Assembly: GCA_963377175.1 (NCBI GenBank)
Contig: CAUJNA010003797.1
Location: 287,577 to 351,576, forward strand
Length of the DNA stretch: 64,000 nucleotides
Source of the DNA: Effrenium voratum
Lineage: Eukaryota > Sar > Dinophyceae > Suessiales > Symbiodiniaceae
Direction: 5' to 3'
Each line of letters begins with the position of its first letter. The first letter of the stretch is position 1. The position numbers were made by a program, and so were the translations under genes. Under the pieces are notes generated by a model, which was not told where the DNA came from, made no database searches, and worked only from the letters and a program-made list of their open reading frames with translations. Of this stretch, positions 11,394 to 22,898 are shown in pieces.

Positions 11394-12129
11394 CTGACGG
11401 CGAGCCGGGGGAGGGGGGACTTCGGCCAGTGACCTCCTATGGCATGGGGCCTTCGGCTTGTTTTTTGACCGGTCTGGAACATTTGTCTCATGAGAAAAGG
11501 GGGAGGAAAAAAACCGGCAAACAGACTTGATCTCCTTTCAGGGGCGGAGGAACCCGTTTTGACAGGTCTGGAACACATGCTTGTCTCATGAGAAGAAAAA
11601 ACACCAAACAAAAAAACATGGGCAGGTGGCAGAGTCCTCACTCCAAGAGCGACTTCCAAAAATACGATACCGACTCCAGCTAAAAGCGAACCACATCCAC
11701 ATCCATGGCAAACAATGTGCTTGCAAATCCGGGTTTATTCGGGCAGTAGACCCTTCCAGTTCTGACTGGTGGAAAGCTAGGGAGACCATCGCTGGGCCGC
11801 TGGGCCGCTGAAGAATGGGTGGAAAGCTGGAAGGGAGACCATCAAGAGCCGCTCTACATGAGGACCTGAAAAGGGGCGGCTTTGATCATTTTCTCATTCG
11901 AGTTCTTCAGATCCAAACCCTGAAGTTGTCTCAAGCTGCCCGTGCCAGAAAGGAGGCTCATGTCCGGATCCCAAAAACCTCCTATCATGCCAGTGGCTCA
12001 CGGGCGAGCCCTCCCAAACTCTTTTTGTTTGTCTGACCTAAGGCTAAGCGACGCCCCAAATGCATTCCGACACGACTTCTAACAAGAACTTCTTCTTCGT
12101 TGGCCTCGAAGAATCCGCCATTGTCCCGA
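11394..12129. other. Non-coding, no clear exon
   Basis: A direct repeat of about 30 bp, ACCGGTCTGGAACA...TCTCATGAGAA versus GACAGGTCTGGAACACA...TCTCATGAGAA, occurs at 11,468-11,497 and 11,558-11,593. GGAAAGCT...GGGAGACCATC is also repeated at 11,771 and 11,821. Otherwise nothing supported. Confidence 0.5.
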
Positions 12130-12175
12130 GGCCCTGGCGATCTGATCTTCCTCCACTGGCGCCTCGCGCAAGCCC
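12130..12175 (-). CDS. Weak candidate exon
   Basis: Minus-strand frame GLREAPVEEDQIARASG after ATAAAG; acidic and G/C-ending at most codons. The 3' border is unclear. Confidence 0.35.
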
Positions 12176-12751
12176 CTTTATCCAGTAGCCCACGCGGTTC
12201 CAAAACGTTCGCGCCACTGGTCAGCGTCCCTCGTGGTGGTTTGGATTGGCGGTTTGGATTTGGATTTGAGCCCCTGGATCTTGCAAAGGGTAAATGGGAA
12301 GCCTCCCCCTAACCACCAAACCGTTCGCCCAAGAACAACTCCCTTTTGTCGCATTGAACAACTTAGGGAGATTGCTCAATTTCCGAGCCGCTACCGCGGC
12401 GTAAATTGTTTGCTTTATTACTCTTGAATCAAGTTATTTGAATATAACTGTTGTTATGTTTGCTTTTGAGTAGAGAGTGCCCAAAAAGTTGCTCTTTCAC
12501 AGCTGTAGAGCTAGCCTAGATTCAAATTGACTAGTTTGAGTAAGTCTAGAACTCAAAGACTCAGTTAGAGTGCAAAGTTGGCAAACTAGTGAGATAAAGT
12601 CTCAGTGATGCCAGTCTATTCATTTGCTAGACAGCGCAATAACAAAAGAGAGAGTTAAGTCACTCAAAACTTCAGGGGCTCGCTCGGCACCATCCAGGGG
12701 CTCGGCACCGAGCCTGTCACAAAATGTGCCAAAGTAAAGGGACCCCCAAGG

Positions 12752-12812
12752 AATGTGGCTTTCCTCTTGGTTTTCCTGCGACACCACCCAAAAAAAAAGG
12801 TGCCCTCAGAAC
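12752..12812 (+). repeat. Dispersed repeat family D, copy 1
   Basis: Form GGCTTTCCTCTTGGTTTTCC...ACACCACCCAAAAAAAAGGTGCC. Collinear relatives at 22,772-22,808, 40,372-40,428 and 55,136-55,190 share GGTGTTCCT...TTTAAAACCACC..AAAAGGGTACC. Confidence 0.6.
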
Positions 12813-12867
12813 AACACTTATTTGTACCAGTGCTGTTGCCACCTGGTCATGGTCTTAGTTTGGACGT

Positions 12868-12915
12868 CTTGTGGTGGACATCATTTACATGGGGACATAT
12901 ATCCACCTGCCGTTT
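12868..12915 (+). repeat. Small fold-back family F, copy 1
   Basis: TGGTGGACATCATTTACATG then GGGACATATATCCACC. It is homologous to the element at 51,305-51,343, and in part to the one at 43,283-43,311, which has the inverse orientation relative to 51 kb. Confidence 0.6.
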
Positions 12916-13203
12916 TGGAGGATGGTCCCGATCAACATGTAGCCGTTTTGACATGCTGGCTTGCTTGAGAATATGCCAGCCGTTGCGATTGTGGAAAATG
13001 GGCCCCTTGTTGCAATACGCCCAAGATGGTGATAACAATGCCAACTTGGTTGCCAGCAGCAAAACTTGTCCTTTTGGCTGTTTTTGGGGCCAAGTTTGGT
13101 ATGCCTCCAACAAAGATCTTGCTTTTTTTTGGGGTAAGGGCGCCGATATTGTAGCACATCGCAGTAAGGACAACCCTCACAGAATGTGGCCACCCCGCAC
13201 CCC

Positions 13204-13263
13204 CTAAATCTCCACGCAGTGCACCGCGCTGGCCTTCTCCGGCAGCACTGGCACTTGCTCGGC
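13204..13263 (-). CDS. Candidate terminal exon with stop codon
   Basis: Minus strand: CTCGCCAG acceptor (13,264-13,265), then AEQVPVLPEKASAVHCVEI and TAG. About 80% of codons end in G or C up to the stop. Phase 0 entry. It may be the 3' end of a gene read toward lower coordinates, or the exon may end earlier at an unseen donor. No domain recognised. Confidence 0.5.
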   Translation of the reverse strand, partial: AEQVPVLPEKASAVHCVEI

Positions 13264-13750
13264 CTGGCGAGGGCTGGAGCCAGTGACTGCCATACCTCTG
13301 GCAAATGGGCGTTGCCCCTGAAATCAACTTGTTACTTTCGGATTTTACGCCGAGGACCGCCCTAGGGTGGTTCCCCCAGAAAAAACATGGGAATTACCGA
13401 CCCTGTTTGGTGGGGCAAACGCCCAGTTTCGGGCAACACCCGAAGAGCTTCATCGCAAGCCACCATGCATTTGGCTCCAAAAGGAGCATCTGAGCCAGCG
13501 AAAGTGAACAAGCGCCAGGTCTTGGCAGTCCATATCTTCAGGTGACATCTGTCCCCCGCTCGGAGCCCTTCGCCGGGACCTTTGGAGCGCGTTGACGGTG
13601 GCAAAACCGAGAACCTACGCGCCACAAGGCTTGTGGCCACCCAGCAAAACTGAGGTATTTCTGAACATCGGAGGCGGAAATTTTTGCAAAACGCCCCCTA
13701 CGGCCAAAGTGGTTGATTCATCAAAAGACTCGGATCGCTTTCGCACAAGT

Positions 13751-13850
13751 GGCTGTGGGTCAAAAATATGTACCCAAAATGGAACCCTGGTAAATGGAAA
13801 CATGGACTAGAATTTGCGGTTTGCTGGTGGTTTGATTTTGACCCATGCCC
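13751..13850 (+). mobile_element. MITE-like family B, copy 1
   Basis: Ends TGTGGGTCAAAAAT and ATTTTGACCCATG are inverted repeats about 80 bp apart, with the internal block GTACCCAAAATGGAACCCTG. Related copies lie at 38,264-38,366 and 61,881-62,000; a one-ended relative is at 21,491-21,546. No coding capacity: a non-autonomous TIR element. It lies about 80 bp downstream (minus sense) of an exon candidate. Confidence 0.75.
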
Positions 13851-13930
13851 AAGTGGCATCCTTCCTGTTCAAAGCCATGTCGCAACTCGCAGGTCCCCTG
13901 CCTTCAAGTTAAAGGAAACTCGCAGCCATC

Positions 13931-14057
13931 CGTGCGGGGGGCGTGCGGTCCAGTTCAGCGGCTCGAGTCAGACCTGCCTCCAGGTCAAGGGATGAGTCAA
14001 TCGAGGATCCGCTGCAGCCTGACCGGACTCGATCCCGGACCGGACTCCCGCGCTTCG
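13931..14057 (-). CDS. Candidate exon, unknown protein
   Basis: Minus strand, open without interruption: KRGSPVRDRVRSGCSGSSID then SSLDLEAGLTRAAELDRTPP. Entry after GGCGGTAG (14,058-14,059); possible GA donor at 13,929-13,930. Ser-rich linker followed by an amphipathic helix. The plus strand is also open here but lacks acidic residues. Confidence 0.45.
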
Positions 14058-14399
14058 CTACCGCCGCTCATTCTTGATGGCTCAGGACAAAACAAGGGAA
14101 GTCAACCACCACCCAGGTAAGAGGGGAGAAAACGGATTGGGCGCGGATTGCATACATTCTGATACCTTGTTGCAAGATCATAAATTTGGTACAAGTAGCT
14201 CTGTCGAAACAGCCTGTCGGTAAAAAAAACTGCTCTGTGAATAGAAAGAGAACTTCTGAAAGCAGAAGTTGGTACTCCCTTTTGTTGAAAATAAGTAAAA
14301 GGATGCCTCTACTTGTTACAAAGAAGTTACAGGCTCCAGGTGCAAGGATCCTTTCTGCAAACTGGACCGGCGATGGCGATTGAGGGCACGTTGATTGGG

Positions 14400-14432
14400 G
14401 TGTGTGTTTGTTTGCGTGTGTGTGTGTTTGCT
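14400..14432. repeat. (TG)n microsatellite
   Basis: TGTGTGTTTGTTTGCGTGTG type tract followed by T-rich sequence. Confidence 0.9.
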
Positions 14433-15223
14433 ATTATTTTTCTGTCCTTTCCTTTTTTTTTGGGGGGAGGCAGGAGAAAAGGACAAGATTGTCTCTGCAA
14501 ATGCTGAGAATTACGATCATAAAAATAAGGTCTGACCATCATTGTTGTTCTCCCGAACCACAAATTGACCGTGGACCACTGAAAGTTCTGACCGAATCTT
14601 ATCTGAAGTCTCTTAACAGCTCCGCTGCCATTAATGAAAGCCAAAAAGAAAGGGCAAAGGCAAAGCAGCCAAAAACAAGATTACGGTTTGAGTTCACATT
14701 CTCCCGAACGAACCGGTACATTCAGGGTGGGTTCTACCAGCTCAAGACTGGGTGCAGAGGTGGGAACCGGGGTTTGGTTCTACTAGGTTTTACATCATGG
14801 TTTTACATCACAGTGGTAGCTGCAAGCCACGTGAGCTGAGCATGCCGTTTGCCACTCGGCGATTCTTTTCGGACCCAAAGTCTCCAAGCGACAATTTGGT
14901 AAGCCACGATGACTAAAGCGAAATGGGGAGGCTGATCCTTGCCGCCTGTAGGGATGTTGATGTCTGCTTGGATTATACTTAGATTGTTCCGGTCATTTCA
15001 AAATGTTAGGCCAGCCTGCGAAAAGTTGAAAGGGGTCCAGAATGAAACGATAGAAAACGTTGCCTGGTACATTTGGGGACGCTTTTTCTTGTTGGATGGC
15101 TTTCTCTGGGAGGCCAAAAGAAAACCACCCATTTTGGTGGGTCCACGAAAAAAACGAGATGAAACCATTTGGGTCCCGCAGGTCTGGAGGGTTTTGTGCG
15201 ATGCCCTTTAGGAAAGCGCTCGC

Positions 15224-15289
15224 CTCCCGTGATCGTGGAGCCGTTGACGGATTCGTGCTTGGCGAGGCTAAAATCCTCGCAGGCCAAAT
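15224..15289 (-). CDS. Candidate exon with GC donor
   Basis: Minus strand: acceptor GCCGCATTCAG (15,290-15,291), then LACEDFSLAKHESVNGSTIT and G, with donor GGGAG|GCGAGC, a GC splice site. About 72% of codons end in G or C. The frame stays open upstream to about 15,335, so the 5' border could be earlier. Family unknown. Confidence 0.5.
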
Positions 15290-15638
15290 CTGAATGCGGC
15301 AGCTGCACCCCCGAATAGAAACGTGCGTGCCGAAATGCCGCCCCGCGCCAAGAAAGCCCCCCCCCCCCACAACAAGTGGCAGAAAGGCCGAAGAAACAGG
15401 GTCCACTGGCAAAGAGGTCCCTGACCGACATCGCGGAGGTTTCTCACATCCTCGCAAATGCTTTGGGGATCCGGCAAATGGGATTGACCCCCCTAAGCAG
15501 GGTTGCCCCCCACCCCCAAACCAACCGTCTACCAGAACTCTTTGAGACTCACCGTCTAGCATCACTTCTTGTTAGCCTCTCCAAGCTGCACCTAGGACCC
15601 CAAGCCGCTCGGACAACTCCCCACTCCACCCAACTCGC

Positions 15639-15713
15639 CTGGCGCTTGGATGCTTCCGCAACGCTCAGGGGCGAGGGGTCGCCGAAGCTGTCGCCGCCTC
15701 GAAGGATTTCCGC
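15639..15713 (-). CDS. Candidate exon (25 codons, phase 0-0), GC donor
   Basis: Minus strand reading AEILRGGDSFGDPSPLSVAE then ASKRQ, 25 codons exactly, between GGGAG (15,714-15,715) and CAG|GCGAGT, a textbook GC-AG type donor. About 80% of codons end in G or C. Acidic loop followed by a short helix. Family unknown. One of the clearest exons in the window. Confidence 0.65.
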
Positions 15714-16527
15714 CTCCCATCCCCGTGGTTTCTTTGTGTTTGGCCCAGTTGCCCGTGCGGCCTTTGCGAAATCACAAAGCATATCAACGGCCTCATATCA
15801 TTTCTGGGTTCAAATCTTAGTCCGATTTGAAGCCTTCCTTTTTGGGGCAATGCCGTCCATTCAAGGAAAAGCTGTGTCTCGGTTTGATTTCGACAACCAA
15901 GCCAATGCAAACGGATACATTGTTGTGGTGAAATAGTCTCTCGCCCAATTCAGGACACACGTATACCTTCCAAAACTGTCTCGCGGCAACGTGTTTCTTC
16001 ACGATCTCGCTCTTTTGTGGTTCTGCCTTTTGGGGCAAAAGCTTGCGCAAGTTGCTAGAGCTCACAAATCTGAAACTAGCAATGCTCACATTGTCGCATA
16101 AAACGTGGGCAAGCCCCCAGGTGAGCTTGTTGCCGCTTGCCCAGAAGGAACAGGAGGGATCACCACCTTCAGGGATCAACGTTTATCATGCAAAGAGTCC
16201 ATCACTATCCAAGATAAAGGAACCGGTCATGTAACCCTGGCACAATTGGTGACTCGGGACTCTTAAAACTTGCGATAAAGACCCAAGCCTCCTGCAACGA
16301 TCTTTCCGGCAAGGGCTCTGTCCTACCCAGGTGGGTATGAACGTTGTGAGGTACCAAACTTCAGCTGGCCTTCTTTTGATGGCACGTCACAAAGCTAGGT
16401 AGAGGAGCCGCAAACCCTCCCCCCCTTCGCCTAATCCGGGGTTGTTGGAAGGGGGCCCTAGGGTTTCTCTGCTTCTCCTGACGGTTTTACCAAGAAAAAC
16501 AGACCACCAACCCTGACGCCGAGCCCG

Positions 16528-16561
16528 ACCGAACGACCGAACGACCGAACGACCGAACGGG
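16528..16561. repeat. CGAACGAC 8-mer microrepeat
   Basis: Four head-to-tail copies. Just beyond it (16,565-16,635) the minus strand reads MPFEASKVAERTPTTSGAAP with mostly G/C-ending codons, a weak exon candidate whose borders I cannot fix. Confidence 0.85.
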
Positions 16562-17301
16562 CTCGGAGCCGCGCCGCTTGTCGTCGGCGTCCGCTCTGCG
16601 ACTTTGGATGCCTCGAACGGCATTCCAACCGCAGGGGACCCCCCTCGTCCCCTTTGTGCAGCTGATGGCTCGCTGGAATTCGCAAATTGGAAATATGGTG
16701 GTCCCGTAAGGACCTGAATGAATTCACGGGCTCGTGTCGGAGCCATCGGCGAGCTCGGTATGATTTGTAGATTTGTATGATCAGCCCGGCTTGAGACAGT
16801 GGGCAAGCAACACGGGTCTTCCGACTCAGATCCGCTCAACAAAACATCCTACGAGAAACGCAAAGGACGAGTCGCCCAACCAGAGCCACAAATCCGGCCG
16901 TTTCCAGGGTCTATCGCAGGACCTTTTCTGGCAATTTCCACCATTAGGTTACAGCCATAAGATCAGTAGCGTTTGAAGATCCAAGGATAGCAATTCCGAT
17001 GTGTTCTCTCTGGTGGGTCTACGGAACTGTTGCATAGCACTAAAGAAGGGCCTTAGTCCGTCCTCGTTGGGAGGCCATTTCGCAACTTTCAGGCAACCCA
17101 GGCCCGGCTGCCTATCGCATTGGAGGTTCGGAGCCAAATGCCGTCAATCTGCGCTTGCCAAATGTAAGCTCCATAGCTGCCAAACAATGAGATGCTCTGG
17201 AACTGACAGATGTCAACTGTGTCAACATCCGAAGACCGTACTCAGGGGTGCCTTCAGTGACTGGAATTCATCGACTGGTTGAGAGAGAGAGAGAGAGATA
17301 G

Positions 17302-17492
17302 ACCTGGAGCTGACAGTGATAACTCTCGAGATCCAGTTGCCTAAGTGCCAGGCAACCGAAGGGGAGCTGTACGCCTCGCTGAGGGCTTGTCTGAAATTGG
17401 GATACAGCTTGCCTCCAGATGGTGAGCATGAACCAAGCGACTTGACACGGGTTTGCCTCAGCTGCGAATGTGGAATCCCCACAGTCACAGGT
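17302..17492. CDS. Coding-like island, strand unresolved
   Basis: Both strands are open. Minus (17,302-17,412): KLYPNFRQALSEAYSSPSVA then WHLGNWISRVITVSS, between GGAG and a donor CCAG|GTCTAT. Plus (about 17,310-17,492): CQATEGELYASLRACLKLGY then a Cys-containing tail, ending at a strong donor CACAG|GTAAGC. Third-position bias is about 60% on either. The minus reading agrees with the neighbouring exons. Confidence 0.4.
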
Positions 17493-17507
17493 AAGCTCAT
17501 TGCGCTT

Positions 17508-17598
17508 CCTCCAACTAACATGGCACCTGTGGGGAGGCACCTGGAAGATCAAATTCCTTTTGAAGGGACCCCCTGTCAGTTGCCATGTTAGTGGGAGG
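17508..17598. mobile_element. Fold-back element H
   Basis: CCTCCAACTAACATGGCA and TGCCATGTTAGTGGGAGG are inverted repeats matching at 17 of 18 positions, 91 bp end to end. One-ended relatives are at 31,688 (CCTCCCTCTAAGATGGCACC) and 61,512 (CCTCCAATTAACATGGAACC). A MITE-like fold-back without coding capacity. Confidence 0.75.
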
Positions 17599-17626
17599 GA
17601 GGGTATATTTTGCGGAGACTCTGCCT

Positions 17627-17666
17627 CTGTGTGTGTGTGTGTGTGTGCGTGTGCACGGCGTGTGCA
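17627..17666. repeat. (TG)n microsatellite
   Basis: TG repeat running into GTGTGCATGTG. A second short TG tract is at 18,217-18,233. Confidence 0.9.
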
Positions 17667-18477
17667 TGTGATTCTGCGTGGGCGAGCTTTCCTTCGGCCA
17701 CCTTCCCCGCTCTTGGGGGTTAGCTCGCAAGGGATGCGCAGAGCGAAAGCGCCGCGAAAGAATGGAATGATGCGCCTTCTGGTCCACAGTGCCAAAATTG
17801 GTGGCACAGTGCCCCACAATCAAACGTGTCTTTTTGGAGACTGGAAGAAAAAGGATGGAAGGATCAAAAAATGGGTAAGAATAAGGTTTGGAGGATTTCT
17901 TTAAAAAGGGTTGGTTACCATATGTTCCCACAACCCACCAAAGCCATGGTTGCAACCCCATTCAGCGTGGATACTGGCCACACCTGACATACCCGATACC
18001 CTTCTCTTTGGTTTAAACGAGAATTCAAGCGGCAAGGGGGGGAGGGGTACAGTACACTTGTACACTCGGCTGGCCTGTCGCAACGGAAAACTCCTTGAAT
18101 GTGTGGGCCATGGTCGTGGCTCCCTCGACAGGAATCTCTACATTAGCTGTCGAACATCTCCGGGGCGAACCATCCCCACCAACTCCAAATAAAGACCATG
18201 GCGTACATGCACATGGTGTGTGTGTGTGTGTGTTTCTACTTTTTGGACCCCAATACAATAATGCCTTTCCCCATCCAAAAAGTCGTGCCCTCACCTCACC
18301 CGCAATTGGTGGTTTGGAGCCCCGTAACCTCCAATCCAAACCACAAAACGGCCAGGGAATTTCAAGGGGAATGAGTCGGAAGAAAATCCCCTGAAGGATG
18401 ATTCTGTTTGCTTTTCTTTGGGGGGAAGCTGATACCGGGCACCGAGCCACTGAAAAAAACAGACAGTAAATAAATAA

Positions 18478-18612
18478 ACATATATATATATGTGAAAAAC
18501 ATAAAGCAAACACATAATAGTAGTAATAATAATAAAAAGAATAATAATAATATATGAATAATAAGAATAATAATAATATAATAATAATAACAATAATAAT
18601 AATAATAACAAG
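18478..18612. repeat. AT-rich (AAT)n region
   Basis: TATATATATA followed by irregular AAT/AATA repeats. The long Tyr/Leu-rich minus-strand frames (YYYYSYYSYIIII) are artefacts of it. Confidence 0.95.
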
Positions 18613-18626
18613 AATAATCACTGCGC

Positions 18627-18676
18627 CTGCGTGTCAGCTGCAATGATCTCCTGTCCGGAGATCTCGACGCGACAGC
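18627..18676 (-). CDS. Candidate exon with GC donor
   Basis: Minus strand: acceptor GCTCTGAG (18,677-18,678), then CRVEISGQEIIAADTQ, donor ACGCAG|GCGCAG. Sixteen whole codons after a 2-nt phase. The AT-rich tract follows immediately, so it would lie in the next intron. Confidence 0.5.
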
Positions 18677-19276
18677 CTCAGAGCGAATGCCGCACTCTGA
18701 GCCTCAGCCGAAAACCGGCCTCCGGGTTTTCCCCTTTGGCTCATACCATGGGCGTGTCTTTTTTTGGGTTGGTCGCCTTGCGGTTTCCACTTTGAAAAAT
18801 AACACCCAAAAAAGGGGTGTCCAAAATCGACTTCAACTCCTCCCAATAAACTCGGGTACAGCCATGGTTGTGGGCATTTGTTGTGGCCTTCAAACTGGCA
18901 ACCGCACGGGATGAGCAACTTCATCTAATCGCAATGTTCGAGGATGTGGTTCAAAGAATCCTCAATCAGGCGATTCTACGCCTTCCACTTTTCTGTTCTC
19001 GATTCACCGGAGACCGCCAAGACTTCGAGAGTTCCCGCATGCCTTTTGGCTTCGCTTTTTCATTCACCGAAAAGGGGTACCCTCAAAAACGGTCTCCCAA
19101 ATCGACCATCTGAAAATGTTGATCAGTTTTGAGGTGTGGGCCAGATTGCGCACCACTTGCCGGACATATCGATCCAAGGGGAAAATCGAGAAAATAAACG
19201 ATCGTTCTTTTGAGAAAACCAGACAAAGCTCAGGAGCTGGTCTTTCGGCAAGAACACGGGTTGGACGGCTTGGGAA

Positions 19277-19313
19277 AAAGAAGAAGAAGAAGAAGAAGAA
19301 GAAAAAAAAACGC
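19277..19313. repeat. (AAG)n tract
   Basis: AAGAAGAAG followed by A9; produces poly-Lys/poly-Ser frames. Confidence 0.95.
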
Positions 19314-19497
19314 AAACAAAAAAAGCAGACCCCAAGCATAAAACGAGTTAAGACACCCGACAATTCGACCAAAAGAGATTTCAGAAATCTACCATTATAG
19401 ACCATCCAAGTGACATGATTTGGACACCCGCCATATCCAAATCCTGTATCCTTTGAGACACAGAGATGCTCGTCCTTTCCGATTTCCCCCTCCCGCG

Positions 19498-19644
19498 TTC
19501 CAAGTGTAGGGCAGGACCACATTGCGAATGCCTGGGATGAGAGCTGAGAGAAACACCCCAGGAGTGCTCCGGGCCCAAGCATCCATGAGGCTTGCTTCTG
19601 TTGGGACCTTCAAGAGAGTCTTGGGCCGTCCGTTTGCAGATCCC
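19498..19644 (-). CDS. Candidate exon after a strong acceptor
   Basis: Minus strand: acceptor TGTCTTTTAGCAG (19,645-19,646), then GSANGRPKTLLKVPTEASLM and DAWARSTPGVFLSALIPGIR. About 58% of codons end in G/C. A second possible exon (EANAGSRSGVALKLKKDMTE) lies upstream at about 19,729-19,793, but joining the two needs a different phase. 3' border unclear. Confidence 0.4.
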
Positions 19645-19808
19645 CTGCTAAAAGACACAGAAACCCAAGCACCAAACCCTAAAGGGACGACTGGGAACCC
19701 AAAAGGTTCCCCCTGCCAAGCTCCTACCCCTCGTTCGGTCATATCTTTTTTCAGCTTCAGAGCAACCCCCGAGCGTGAGCCTGCATTTGCCTCTGCCACC
19801 AATAATTA

Positions 19809-19832
19809 TACATATATATATATATATATTAA
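19809..19832. repeat. (TA)n microsatellite
   Basis: Short TATATA tract. Confidence 0.9.
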
Positions 19833-19999
19833 TTTACCCAATGGTCGAAACTGTCGAAACCAACAGGAATTTACCCAATGCTCGAAACCAACAGGTCTAG
19901 TCACCCTTTAACTTTACTGGCAACTTTGTCATTCCAGAGATGGAAATAGCAATACACTTGGCAGGTGGGCAAAAATATGGCCTCTTGCGGCTCTTGTGA

Positions 20000-20819
20000 A
20001 CCCTGATGCCACCCAAGGTGTCGCCTTTTGAAGAAAACAAAGGGGCCCCTAGCGTTGAGCCCCCCCCCCCACACTTTCTTCGAGGGCCACCCGACTTTGG
20101 GGCATTTTCGAGAGTGGCCCAACCTCAATCCGCAGAAAGCGAGGCAGAGGCAATGGCATTTTCTGACCAGATCAATTCAATAGACCCGGGATCCCCGCTC
20201 AAATGTGTGCTCAAAACTCGGTATGCGGCTCATGGCCAAGGTTTCAAGTCTAACTTCCCTATCAAGTTCTTTTCCATTCAAGTCAAAAAGTGAAAGGCTC
20301 TTTGCATGGCTTAAAGCCATCGGCCGAGCTGCTTGGGCTTCAAGATCTCACAAAGGCGCTACCCGCAGGGAGAAAAAAAGAAGAAGCTGAAAGCGATGTG
20401 CGAACTGGCTGAAGTGACCGACCTTGCGTCAAGAACTTGAGTCGCTGGAGCCGGCGATCAGTCGGAGCAGGCGGATTCGACCCGCACAAAATGGCCACGG
20501 TTTGCTTAACCCCGCACTCACGGAGTGGGAGACGGGGTGAGGTCTGATTCTTTTGTGAAATTGATCAGGGTCTTCCAGGGGTCTCGCTAATGTGGGACTG
20601 GATGAGTCCCAACTACTCTTGCAAGGATCATGTTGGTTCATGTGTGCGCTTCATTCTTGAACTTCAGCGGCAAAAATTGGCAAGTGTGTTCACGAAAAAC
20701 AACGTTTCATTCACCTACCCAGGCAGCCAGGAAATCTCAAGATATGCGAGGAAATGCGAGGAAAATGTCCCTGCACAGGTGCAATGTTCATACGTTCCTT
20801 GTTCAAAGTGCACCCGTAT
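20000..20819. other. No firm gene
   Basis: Two plus-strand stretches look mildly coding (20,100-20,290, AQPQSAESEAEAMAFSDQIN; 20,285-20,390, basic) but have only about 45% G/C third positions and no clear splice sites. Left unannotated. Confidence 0.4.
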
Positions 20820-21125
20820 ATCTTCCATAGATATAAATAGATGTATATATATATATATGTTATATATATATATGGTAGATTAGATTAGAGTGGATTAGAT
20901 TAGATTGGATTAGACTAGATTAGATAGATAGATAGATAGATAGACAGATAGATAGATTAGCTAGGTAGGTAGGTAGTTAGTTAGTTAGTTAGATAGATAG
21001 ATGGATTAATTAGCTAGTTAGTTAGTCAGTTAGTTAGATAGATAGATAGACGGATAGATAGAGGGAGAGGGAGATAGATAGATATATAAGATGGAGAAGA
21101 GAGAAATAGATGGATAGGTGAATAG
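20820..21125. repeat. Mixed TA / GATTA / GATA / TAGG microsatellite
   Basis: Successive (TA)n, TAGATTAGAT, GATA, TAGGTAGG, TTAG and again GATA tracts, as if one tetramer array was repeatedly mutated and re-expanded. Confidence 0.95.
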
Positions 21126-21490
21126 CTAGGTAGCTAGACACAAAGAAGAGAAACAAAGAGAGAGGAAACAAACACAATGAAAGAGAAAAGAGAAAGCACG
21201 CGAAGGCGGACAAAGAACAAGAAGAACCAATGAATCAAGAAATGAATGAGAAAAACTAGGGGGTTTCATATTTCTAAACTTCCGCCCACCGGCTCCGCCG
21301 GCTCTACAGGTATTTGTGGCGGACTCAAGAAAGTGGTCCGGGAAAGAGTGCGGAGAACTCCAACAGAAGTTTGGCCGCGAGAGTAGGAGCGGCGTGGAAG
21401 AGAATGGCCTGGAGAGAGGCGCAGTTCGGAGAATGGCCTCAAGCCAAGAGAGCGGTCTCAACACGGAGAATTGTCAGTGGCCAAGAAAAT

Positions 21491-21546
21491 GTGGGCCATG
21501 GCTCAAAAAAGGGTACCCAACATGGCACCCTGGTAAATGGAAACAA
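21491..21546 (+). mobile_element. MITE-like family B, one-ended copy
   Basis: CATGGCTCAAAAAAGGGTAC then CCAACATGGCACCCTGGTAA matches the left half of family B (13,751; 38,264). No right inverted end seen. Confidence 0.5.
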
Positions 21547-22048
21547 ACACCAAACCCTTCGTAACCCTAGCTCTTGAATTTTGGGCCACATGTGTGGAAA
21601 TGGCCAACAGAGTTCTGGGGAGCAGCCTCAATTGTTGCGCATCGGGCTCGAGACCTTCGGGTAGAGCGACCTTTCGGACAAGTTCAGATATAAGCGGCCT
21701 GGACAAAGGGATGCGCGCGTTTGGCTTTGAGAGAAGGATAATTTGCAGAATGCAAAGGGGAAGTAGCAGATTCGGAGTTACGAAGACAATGGGTGTTTCT
21801 CCAAGAAATGGGACCCTAGGCGCTTAGTCTCCCTTTGGTTTTCCTTTGACACCATCTTGAAAGTAGTCCCAAAGCGAAGAGAGTCGGGGAATGGCCTCGC
21901 GAAAGGGAGTTGTGGGGAATGAAAGCCTTGAAGGTCAGAATTCTGAGTGGAGCGGAGTGAGGTGGAAAGCGTGGAGAGTGGAGAGCAGGGAGTGGGGCGT
22001 GGGACTGCGGGGAGCGGGGAGTGTTATGGTACCATCCAGAGGAGAACT

Positions 22049-22050
<2 letters not shown>

Positions 22051-22135
<85 letters not shown>
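22051..22135. repeat. (GAT)28 trinucleotide array
   Basis: About 28 perfect GAT units; frames give poly-Asp, poly-Met or poly-Ile. No sign that any is translated. Confidence 0.99.
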
Positions 22136-22136
<1 letters not shown>

Positions 22137-22441
22137 CACGCCGAGTGCCTCTGAGGCTGATGTTTATGCTTTCGTCTTGAAAGCAGCTTGTTCCAAGTCC
22201 TTCTTGTCTTCGCGACTGGCTTCATAGCAGAAGCCTTCCACTGACATGCCCATTAATGCTTGCTTTGCATCTTGCTGAACCCTATTGTATAGCAAATGCG
22301 CATGCATCCTCTCGTTCTCCGTCGTGCTCAAACAGTTCAATTCCTGTTGGTTTCCAGGGTTTCTTGACGCAAGCTCTCTGGTGAGATCTCGGCTCCTCTG
22401 TCTTGGTCTTTTCTGGGGTTGAAGCCATAGAAGGTTGACCC

Positions 22442-22556
22442 TGGGTGTTGGAAATGAACCGGAAGGGGACTCCCTTCCAGGAAACCACCAGTTGGACGGT
22501 GTTTTTTCATCGGGGTCGTTCCCTTTCTCATTCCCTCCGTATCACACCAGCAAGTT
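22442..22556 (+). repeat. Dispersed repeat family A, copy 2
   Basis: TGTTGGAAATGAACCGGAAG, GGGACTCCCTTCC, then TCGGGGTCGTTCCC, TCTCATTCCC, ACACCAGCAAGTTCATG, in the same order as the copies at 2,119 and 40,966. Confidence 0.85.
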
Positions 22557-22898
22557 CATGCCCTCCATACCCCAAAAAGGAGTACCCTGTCTTTATGTCC
22601 GACCCCAGGGCGGCATCTCCCTTTCAGCCCCGGATCCACTTTTCGTCCGTCGAGCGCTCGCCTCCAGGAGCACCTGAGTCGGAATCAAACCGTCGAAAAG
22701 GTCTATCCAAAACAAAGCGGGTGTGTCGAAAAAGTGCCCCCCCCCCCCCCAAACCGCCCGAAAAAAACACGGCGGTGTTCCTTTCGGCTTTCCTGGGGGG
22801 TGCCCAATAACAGTGTGGTTTTCAAACTGGGCCAATCCGTTGGGGAAGGCTTGGCACAAAAACCATGCAAATCCCCCTCTCCAAGGCCTGGCAAATGC

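Noticed and set aside
13362..13640. HLKIWTAKTWRLFTF as a WD40 blade
   Set aside because: Attractive locally, but competing frames on the same strand are equally open and no second blade is seen.
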